Assembly (NCBI GenBank): GCA_004555055.1
Contig: SFJN01000148.1
Coordinates: 1 to 6,280 of the forward strand
Reading direction: 5' to 3'
Length of the DNA stretch: 6,280 nucleotides
Source: Bacteroidales bacterium
GTDB lineage: Bacteria; Bacteroidota; Bacteroidia; Bacteroidales; Bacteroidaceae
The position numbers and the translations under genes are program-made. Below, piece by piece: positions 1 to 4,871 of the stretch; within the stretch, counting starts at the first letter, position 1, and every line of letters starts with the position of its first letter. Below the pieces are notes generated by a model. It was not told the origin of the DNA, did no database searches, and was given only the letters and a program-made list of their open reading frames with translations.

Positions 1-57
1 AGTTTCGCGCACAACTGCATGGGGTCATCGATGTAAAGTTCTTCTTATTCAGACTCT

Positions 58-65
58 CAAAGATA
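58..65 (-). promoter_or_regulatory. Possible Bacteroidota -7 element facing the left edge
   Basis: On the minus strand the sequence reads TATCTTTG, an exact match to the Bacteroidota -7 consensus TAnnTTTG. No TTTG is found at the usual 19-21 nt upstream, so only half of a promoter is present. ATG codons on the same strand at 28-26 and 20-18 lie about 30-40 nt downstream, so it could serve a gene that begins at the left edge. With so few codons visible this cannot be tested here. Confidence 0.25.
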
Positions 66-83
66 TTTGGCTAAACACAGGTT

Positions 84-117
84 TTTGCAGGTGCGCCGCA
101 AAACCTCCGTACTTTTG
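84..117 (+). promoter_or_regulatory. Possible Bacteroidota promoter facing the cysS terminator
   Basis: A TTTG at 84-87 and TACTTTTG at 110-117 (exact TAnnTTTG) are separated by 22 nt, slightly longer than the usual 19-21. No open reading frame of note follows on the plus strand before the hairpin at 193-233. If active it would make a transcript of about 110-120 nt ending at that hairpin. It may also be a chance match. Confidence 0.25.
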
Positions 118-150
118 CCCAAAGAAGTCCGATGTTTTTGATTTCCGAAA

Positions 151-185
151 CGCTGTCCTGCGGAGGACTTCCGAAGCGGATAGCG
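151..185. other. Nested inverted repeat (hairpin)
   Basis: CGCTGTCC at 151-158 pairs with GGATAGCG at 178-185 (eight pairs, one a G-U wobble). Inside it, CGGAG at 161-165 pairs with TTCCG at 169-173 around a three-base loop. It sits immediately left of the cysS terminator and neither strand has a T-run directly following it, so it is not a simple terminator. Its role is unknown; it could be part of a short structured RNA or a processed 3' end. Confidence 0.35.
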
Positions 186-234
186 AAAAAAGAAATCCCC
201 CGTCCGCCGGGAAATCCGGTGAACGGGGGATTTT
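184..234 (-). terminator. Intrinsic terminator of cysS, possibly bidirectional
   Basis: AAATCCCCCGT (193-203) and ACGGGGGATTT (223-233) form a perfect 11-bp stem. An inner stem, GCCGG (206-210) with CCGGT (216-220), closes a five-base loop. On the minus strand the hairpin is followed by a T-rich run (rc of 184-195, TTTCTTTTTTCG), the classic rho-independent layout. It begins about 67 nt past the cysS stop codon. On the plus strand the stem is followed by only TTTTG, so weaker termination in that direction is possible. Confidence 0.85.
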
Positions 235-299
235 GTCCTATTATCCTATGAAAACGTTTCGTGTCGTTCCATGGAAATCCGTATGGGATTCAGAAGGAT

Positions 300-1787
300 T
301 TACTTACAGAGTTTCCAGGTGGCACCGTCCTTGGTGTCCTTGACAAGGAATCCGAGTTCGGCAAGGGCATTGCGAATCTTGTCGCTTGTGGCCCAGTCCT
401 TGGCAGCCTTTGCCTGTGCGCGCAGGTCGAGAAGCAGGTCGACGGCAGCACCGAAGGCGGCTTCGCGCTCTGCATTGCCGTTGTCCTCACGCTGGAGACC
501 GAGGATGTCGAAGCAGAAAGTATGGAACACCTTGGTGAGGGCTTCGAGAGCCTCGGCGGTGATGGTCTCCTTCCGGTCGACAAGACTGTTGACGATGCGG
601 CAGGCATCGAAAAGGTGGCTGATGCAGATGGGGCTGTTGAGGTCGTCGTCCATCGCCTCGTAGCACTTCTTCTCGAGTTCCTGTGCATATTCGATTCCGA
701 TGGTGGCCTTCTTGCCCACAGGCTCGATGCGTTCAAGTTGCTTGACGGCATCCATCAGGCGGTCGAGGCCCTTCTTGGCAGCCTGCAGGGCATCGTTGCC
801 GAAGTCGACGGTCGAACGGTAGTGGGCCTGGAGGAGGAAGAAGCGGATGGTCATCGGGGTGTATGCCTGCTCGAGGAGGGGATGGTCTCCGGTGAAGAAC
901 TGGTCGAGGGTGATGAAGTTGTTGTACGACTTGCCCATCTTCTTCCCGGCAATGGTAATCATGTTGTTGTGCATCCAATACTTTACCATGGGATGTCCCT
1001 GGCTTGCCACAGCCTGTGCGATTTCGCACTCATGGTGGGGGAACACAAGGTCCATGCCGCCTCCGTGGATGTCGAACTCCTCGCCGAGGTACTTGCGTCC
1101 CATGGCCGTACACTCGCAGTGCCATCCGGGGAATCCCTGGCTCCATGGCGAGGGCCAGCGCATGATGTGCTCGGGCTGTGCCTTCTTCCAGAGCGCAAAG
1201 TCCACCTGGTTCTTCTTCTCGCCCACACCGTCGAGTTCGCGGCTGGCATCGTGGACATCCTCAAGGTTGCGTCCGGAAAGGATGCCGTACTTGTGGTCCT
1301 GGTTGTATTTCACGACGTCGAAATATACGCTGCCGTTCGACTCATAGGCATAGCCGTTGTCGAGAATCTGCTGCACGAGTTCCTGCTGCTCGATGATGTG
1401 TCCGGTGGCGTGGGGCTCGATGCTCGGTGGCAGCACACCGAGGCGCGCCATGGCGGCATTGAAGCGGTTGGTATAGTACTGTGCCACCTCCATGGGCTCG
1501 AGCTGTTCGAGGCGTGCCTTCTTGGCAATCTTGTCCTCGCCCTCGTCGGCATCGTGTTCAAGGTGTCCGACATCGGTGATGTTGCGGACATAGCGTACCT
1601 TGTAGCCGATGTGCTGGAGATAGCGGAAGAGGAGGTCGAAGGTGACGGCCGGACGGGCATGTCCGAGGTGTGCATCGCCGTAGACGGTAGGTCCGCAGAC
1701 GTACATTCCCACACGCCCTTCGTGCAGGGGCTTGAAGAGTTCCTTGCGGCGGCTGAGGGTATTGTATATAAAGAGTGCGTGTTCCAT
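300..1787 (-). CDS. cysS: Cysteinyl-tRNA synthetase
   Basis: Class I aminoacyl-tRNA synthetase (EC 6.1.1.16) that charges tRNA-Cys with cysteine in the cytoplasm using ATP. The 495-residue product has the family landmarks in order: MYVCGPTVYGDAHLGHARP near residues 28-46, with the HIGH-type signature HLGH at 40-43; FPGWHCECTAMG near 219-230; FPHHECEIAQ near 249-258; and the KMSKS-type loop as KMGKS at 283-287. By analogy with the E. coli enzyme the zinc ligands are Cys31, Cys226, His251 and Glu255. KMGKS and a Cys at 254 (Asn in E. coli) are small departures, not signs of inactivation. It is somewhat longer than the 461-residue E. coli enzyme. The frame stays open to 1856, but the start at 1787 is preferred: homology to the family begins at MEHALFIYN, and a good promoter lies inside the upstream extension. 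The gene appears monocistronic, with a promoter at 1817-1847 and a terminator at 184-234. Confidence 0.98.
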   Translation of the reverse strand: MEHALFIYNTLSRRKELFKPLHEGRVGMYVCGPTVYGDAHLGHARPAVTFDLLFRYLQHIGYKVRYVRNITDVGHLEHDADEGEDKIAKKARLEQLEPMEVAQYYTNRFNAAMARLGVLPPSIEPHATGHIIEQQELVQQILDNGYAYESNGSVYFDVVKYNQDHKYGILSGRNLEDVHDASRELDGVGEKKNQVDFALWKKAQPEHIMRWPSPWSQGFPGWHCECTAMGRKYLGEEFDIHGGGMDLVFPHHECEIAQAVASQGHPMVKYWMHNNMITIAGKKMGKSYNNFITLDQFFTGDHPLLEQAYTPMTIRFFLLQAHYRSTVDFGNDALQAAKKGLDRLMDAVKQLERIEPVGKKATIGIEYAQELEKKCYEAMDDDLNSPICISHLFDACRIVNSLVDRKETITAEALEALTKVFHTFCFDILGLQREDNGNAEREAAFGAAVDLLLDLRAQAKAAKDWATSDKIRNALAELGFLVKDTKDGATWKLCK

Positions 1788-1816
1788 ATGCAGAGGTTTG
1801 TTCTTGTTACAAGGTG

Positions 1817-1847
1817 CAAAAATACAGAAAGATGTGTGAACGGCAAA
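1817..1847 (-). promoter_or_regulatory. Bacteroidota-type promoter of cysS
   Basis: On the minus strand there is TTTG (1847-1844), then 19 nt, then TATTTTTG (1824-1817), which fits the Bacteroidota primary sigma consensus TTTG-N19-21-TAnnTTTG exactly. Transcription would start near 1810, giving a leader of roughly 20-25 nt before the ATG at 1787. Because the element lies within the 5' extension of the open frame (1788-1856), it supports the shorter start of cysS. Confidence 0.8.
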
Positions 1848-1898
1848 ATTTAGCACTGTTTTTCACAGCGTAGTATCGTAGGTACAGCGTCAAATTAG

Positions 1899-1906
1899 TA
1901 TTTTTG
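1899..1906 (+). promoter_or_regulatory. -7 promoter element for the beta-helix gene
   Basis: TATTTTTG matches the Bacteroidota -7 consensus TAnnTTTG exactly and is followed by C. No clear TTTG is present 19-21 nt upstream (the region around 1876-1880 reads TCGTA), so the -33 half is weak or absent and an activator could be needed. The predicted start near 1912-1914 gives a leader of about 65 nt before the ATG at 1979. It lies back-to-back with the cysS promoter, about 50 bp away. Confidence 0.55.
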
Positions 1907-1978
1907 CCTTGACACTTTGCGGAGACTCCCCCTCCCCCTGCATCTCAAACATCACCTATCCCCCCCTCTCTCTATTCC

Positions 1979-3133
1979 ATGTCGACACGCCGAATCCTGC
2001 CATTCCTTCTCCTCCTCATCCTTTCCTCGTCCTTCAGCACCGCAGCCTCGGGCCACCGCATCCCCGTTGCGAAGCCCAAAGCCCGCCACGGTGCCCCTGT
2101 CCTGTGTACGGAAGCCATCAACCGCGCCATCGCCAAAGCCGGCGAAGGCGATACGGTGGTGATAGGTGCCGGACGGTGGGTCACCTCCACCATAAACCTG
2201 AAAAGCCATATGACGCTGATGATAGAGGAAGGTGCCACACTGGTGGCGGCATCCGACCCCGAACTTTACGGACACTACGAGCCCACGCACGACATGTCGC
2301 GCTACGACACGGGCGAGGGGACCCGCAACGCCAACCTTACGGGCGATGCCCGCTGGACACGCGCCATGATATTGGGACAGGGCATCGAAGATGTCAGCAT
2401 CTGCGGCGGCGGAACCATCGACGGCATGCACATCGAGGACCCGCTTGGCGAAGAGGGCATGCGCGGCCCGCATACCCTGCTGATTGCCGAGGCGGAAAAC
2501 GTCAGGGTGGAGGGCGTGCGCCTTGTACAGGCCTCGAACTATGCCATACTGGGATACGAACTCAAGGACTGCCGCTTCCAGCACCTGACCATCGAGCAGG
2601 GATGGGACGGCATACACATCCGCGGCGGTGAACGTATCGTCATCGCCGACTGCGACATCGCCACCGGTGACGACGCCCTTGCCGGAGGCTACTGGCAGGA
2701 GATGGAAATCCGCAACTGCCGTCTGAACTCCTCGTGCAACGGTCTGCGCATCATCGAGCCGTCGCAACAGGTGAGGGTGAGCGACTGCCGGATATACGGT
2801 CCCGGACGCTTCCCACACCGCACGCGTCTGGAACGTCCCATCGCCGAACCTCTGCCGGCAGGACATGACCTCATCTACGGCATCGTCATCGAACCCGGAG
2901 CGTGGGGCAAGGCTCCGGGACGGACCGACGGCATCGTCATCGAAAATGTCAGCATCGACAATTCGTGGGCTCCGGTGGCGTACAGCATGGGCGAGGACAA
3001 CACCTGCGGCTCGCTGACGATGAAGCACGTCGAGGGCACACACATCCGCGGTGTGGCACAGCCCGTCAACCGCCAGGACTGCATACAGAGCTGGGACGTG
3101 ATGACGCTGCAGCATGTCAGCGTGAGCAAATAG
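1979..3133 (+). CDS. Secreted right-handed beta-helix protein, GH28 (polygalacturonase)-like
   Basis: A 384-residue protein with a signal peptide: basic MSTRR, a hydrophobic Leu/Ile run at about 6-16, and a likely cleavage near residues 21-25. It is therefore exported to the periplasm or surface. The rest looks like the right-handed parallel beta-helix of glycoside hydrolase family 28, which cleaves galacturonan or related uronic-acid glycans. Family-typical segments are INLKSHMTLMIEEGATLVAASDP (about 72-94), GGGTIDG (143-149), WDGIHI (209-214) and GDD (230-232). These supply the expected Asp210, Asp231 and Asp232. The later GHG and RIK signatures are not visible: the matching place reads SSCNGLRIIEP (251-261), so the usual catalytic His is absent. 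The substrate and even the hydrolase activity are therefore uncertain; a pectate-lyase-like or divergent GH28 subgroup is possible. The ATG at 1979 is chosen because it opens the signal peptide; its leader is C-rich with no Shine-Dalgarno sequence. The next gene is 85 bp downstream on the same strand. Confidence 0.82.
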   Translation: MSTRRILPFLLLLILSSSFSTAASGHRIPVAKPKARHGAPVLCTEAINRAIAKAGEGDTVVIGAGRWVTSTINLKSHMTLMIEEGATLVAASDPELYGHYEPTHDMSRYDTGEGTRNANLTGDARWTRAMILGQGIEDVSICGGGTIDGMHIEDPLGEEGMRGPHTLLIAEAENVRVEGVRLVQASNYAILGYELKDCRFQHLTIEQGWDGIHIRGGERIVIADCDIATGDDALAGGYWQEMEIRNCRLNSSCNGLRIIEPSQQVRVSDCRIYGPGRFPHRTRLERPIAEPLPAGHDLIYGIVIEPGAWGKAPGRTDGIVIENVSIDNSWAPVAYSMGEDNTCGSLTMKHVEGTHIRGVAQPVNRQDCIQSWDVMTLQHVSVSK

Positions 3134-3218
3134 ACTGTCCTCCCGCCCCCTCACGGCATGCCACCGCAATGAATGCTCCCCAAACCGTTCCTCCTACCCC
3201 CCCGACATTCTCCCCACC

Positions 3219-3827
3219 ATGGAAACCGAAAGCCATCCGCTCGAACCCTTCCTGCCTTCCAACGGCCGTACCCTCTTCCTCGGCAGTTTCCCGCCTCCCC
3301 GCGCACGGTGGAGCATGGACTTCTTCTACCCCAACTGGATCAACGACTTCTGGCGCATCATGGGTCTGCTCTTCCACAATGACAGACACCACTTCGAGTG
3401 CGGCCCTGACGCCCCGAAGACGTTCGACCGCGAGCGCATCATCGCCTTCTGCCGCACGGAGGGTCTCGCCTTCTTCGACACCGCCCGGCGCGTGCGGCGT
3501 CTGAAGGCCAACGCCTCGGACAATTTTCTCGAAATCGTGGAACCTACAGACGTGGGTAGCCTGCTTGCCCGTATGCCGGACTGCACGCGCATCGTCACCA
3601 CCGGCGGCAAGGCGAGCGAAACCCTGCAACGGACGCTCTCGGACGCTGCAGGCTTGGAGGTGGAACAACCTGAAATCGGAGGCTTCACCACCCTCGTGGC
3701 ATACGGCCGCACACTGCAATGGTGGCGCATGCCGAGCACCTCGCGCGCGTATCCGCTGAAACTGGAGAAGAAGGCGGAATACTATGCCCGACTGTTTCCC
3801 CAATCGCCATACGGATTGTTGTCATAA
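3219..3827 (+). CDS. Uracil-DNA glycosylase superfamily protein (hypoxanthine/G:U mismatch type)
   Basis: A 202-residue cytoplasmic protein without signal peptide or membrane segment. The N-terminal strand TLFLGSFPP (18-26) corresponds to motif 1 of the UDG superfamily (often LGSxPG). It is followed by FYPNWINDFWRIMG (36-49), which matches the Y-x-N-P-x-N-x-FW segment of the hypoxanthine-DNA-glycosylase/Mug-like branch; Asn39 or Asn42 is a candidate active-site residue. The C-terminal MPSTSRAYPLKLEKK (171-185) corresponds to motif 2, the PSTSP-type DNA-binding loop. Family members excise uracil or deaminated bases such as hypoxanthine to begin base-excision repair; which base this one prefers cannot be read from the sequence. 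The second Pro in SFPPP in place of the usual Gly, and Arg-Ala in place of Pro in PSTSP, are mild departures. The start at 3219 is the only ATG in frame ahead of motif 1; ATGs at 3169 and 3173 are out of frame. It is probably co-transcribed with the beta-helix gene, as the gap shows no terminator or promoter. Confidence 0.82.
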   Translation: METESHPLEPFLPSNGRTLFLGSFPPPRARWSMDFFYPNWINDFWRIMGLLFHNDRHHFECGPDAPKTFDRERIIAFCRTEGLAFFDTARRVRRLKANASDNFLEIVEPTDVGSLLARMPDCTRIVTTGGKASETLQRTLSDAAGLEVEQPEIGGFTTLVAYGRTLQWWRMPSTSRAYPLKLEKKAEYYARLFPQSPYGLLS

Positions 3828-3870
3828 ATGACATTACAAACGCCATTATAATACAACACCCCTATACAAT

Positions 3871-3911
3871 CAATCAGCCCGAGGAGGACCATTCACCCCT
3901 CGGGCTGATTG
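3871..3911. terminator. Hairpin between convergent genes, probable bidirectional terminator
   Basis: CAATCAGCCCGAGG (3871-3884) and CCTCGGGCTGATTG (3898-3911) form a perfect 14-bp stem with a 13-nt loop. It lies 44 nt after the plus-strand glycosylase stop and 25 nt before the minus-strand lipoprotein stop, where both converging transcripts would be expected to end. Neither side has a long T-run (only ATTG or ATT closes the stem), so it may act as a weak terminator or as a 3'-end stabiliser for both messages. Confidence 0.65.
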
Positions 3912-3935
3912 CATACCATACCTAATTGCATCATG

Positions 3936-4802
3936 TCACTTGTCGACATACCATTTCGGCTCTTCGTCGAAGTCGAAGAACGTCACGTAGTGGATGTCCA
4001 CATCACGGTCGTCGTACTGCTTCACCATGGAACCAAAACGGTTGTAGGTCCTTGCCTTGATGAAAGTGCCGTTCCAACAGGCAAGTTCCGCCACAAGATG
4101 GTTGTCGGCATACAGATAGTTGACATAACTTATGCCGGCCGTCTCCTCTTTTTCGAGGACGGCGAATAATGCCAGTTTTCCACCGCTGAGGTCGCTCTCC
4201 CAGAACGGTCCCCACTCTTTCACATAGAACCTGCCCTTATAGCCGAAAGGGACGCTCACGTTGCCGATACGTACCACTGTACCCGTCGAGTCGCGCACAA
4301 TGTCGTAACGGACCTCGGACTCCGCACGTTTCGAATCGCTGAGCAATCGTCTGATCTGCCTGACGGCCTCCCCTCCTTTTTCGTTAAGGAATTCCAAATC
4401 GTAGCAAGTTTCGGTAGAACATACTTTCACGGCCCTTCCCCTCGAATCATAGTCAATCCAGTAGCCTCCGAGGCTTCCGCATTCCTGGCATCCCGAGGCG
4501 ATGAGCAGCATTCTGCCAGCAGGCGAGAAGAGTTTGCAGAGATTGGTAAAGGCAAAACTGTTGTGCCTGATAATCTGCAACCGGTATCCGTCGGCATCTT
4601 CCTGCACGACCTCCGTAAATGCCATTTCGCCCTGTGAGGCTTCGTCGTCGCAAACAACACTTTCTGTGTAAACGGCCTCTTCCTGTTGTTCTCCGGCTTC
4701 TTCCGCTTCGGTTTCCGGCTTCGCCTCTTTCGTACCGCAACCGGAAAATCCTGCCATCAGCAAGGCCAGGATGAAAGGAATGGCAATGATTCTGTACTTC
4801 AT
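3936..4802 (-). CDS. Uncharacterised lipoprotein
   Basis: I do not recognise this 288-residue protein. It begins with a lipoprotein signal peptide: MKYR, a hydrophobic core to about residue 18, and FSGC (19-22), so Cys22 is the probable lipid-attachment site. After it comes an acidic, Glu-rich stretch (about 25-43) that could be a flexible linker or a surface-export signal as in Bacteroidota lipoproteins. The mature part holds a CxxC pair (Cys105, Cys108), further cysteines at 51, 89, 128, 133 and 242, and two short YD-like segments, YDSRGRAVKV (118-127) and YNRFGSMVKQYDD (253-265), that loosely recall RHS/YwqK-type beta-hairpin repeats. No catalytic motif is visible. It follows the propeller gene by 69 bp with no promoter in between, so it probably shares that transcript. 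The start at 4802 is supported by the signal peptide directly after the ATG. Function unknown; a ligand-binding or structural envelope role is only a guess. Confidence 0.85.
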   Translation of the reverse strand: MKYRIIAIPFILALLMAGFSGCGTKEAKPETEAEEAGEQQEEAVYTESVVCDDEASQGEMAFTEVVQEDADGYRLQIIRHNSFAFTNLCKLFSPAGRMLLIASGCQECGSLGGYWIDYDSRGRAVKVCSTETCYDLEFLNEKGGEAVRQIRRLLSDSKRAESEVRYDIVRDSTGTVVRIGNVSVPFGYKGRFYVKEWGPFWESDLSGGKLALFAVLEKEETAGISYVNYLYADNHLVAELACWNGTFIKARTYNRFGSMVKQYDDRDVDIHYVTFFDFDEEPKWYVDK

Positions 4803-4871
4803 TATTCTTAGGGTTTTGTCCGATATTCTGATTTATTGCATGTTTTCTTCGTTTTTCGAGGGCGGAATGAC
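4803..4871 (-). other. Short intergenic gap inside a probable two-gene operon
   Basis: Sixty-nine bases separate the stop of the propeller gene (TAG at 4874-4872) and the ATG of the lipoprotein gene. The minus strand contains no TAnnTTTG or TTTG element, no hairpin with a T-run and no Shine-Dalgarno sequence; it is A-rich just before the ATG, as is usual at Bacteroidota starts. This favours co-transcription of the two genes. Confidence 0.5.

Larger units (their letters stand above)
1..299. other. Intergenic region downstream of cysS, no convincing gene
   Basis: This stretch lies beyond the 3' end of cysS. Forward frame 2 happens to stay open across it, but the translation is unlike a protein family and runs through a terminator hairpin, so I do not call a gene. 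The region holds the cysS terminator (184-234), a nested hairpin (151-185), one plus-strand and one minus-strand promoter-like -7 element (110-117 and 58-65), and possible minus-strand start codons at 26-28 and 18-20 that would lead out of the window. The part from 235 to 299 shows nothing recognisable. Confidence 0.6.

Noticed and set aside
2..343. Forward frame 2 open from the left edge to about 343
   Set aside because: It runs through a terminator hairpin and into the antisense of cysS, and the translation does not resemble any protein; chance openness is the simpler explanation.
261..1853. A 530-codon open frame on the plus strand opposite cysS
   Set aside because: It is an antisense shadow of cysS produced by GC-rich codon bias; the product has low-complexity Val/Glu/Leu/Gly composition and no domain, while the minus strand encodes an unmistakable CysRS.
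1788..1856. Longer cysS start at 1856 adding 23 residues
   Set aside because: The extension contains a perfect Bacteroidota promoter, and the family N-terminus aligns with the ATG at 1787.
1925..1976. G-quadruplex on the minus strand of the C-rich leader
   Set aside because: Only three G-runs of three or more occur, and one loop is about 21 nt, so it does not meet the usual quadruplex pattern.
1952..3169. A 405-codon minus-strand frame opposite the beta-helix gene
   Set aside because: The plus strand encodes a signal peptide and ordered GH28-type motifs; the minus-strand product is His/Asp/Val/Ala-rich with no recognisable motif.
3845..3873. A TTGATT-N17-TATAAT sequence on the minus strand, like an E. 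coli sigma-70 promoter
   Set aside because: Bacteroidota primary sigma factor uses TTTG/TAnnTTTG instead, and the element would drive only antisense transcription into the glycosylase gene from within a terminator.
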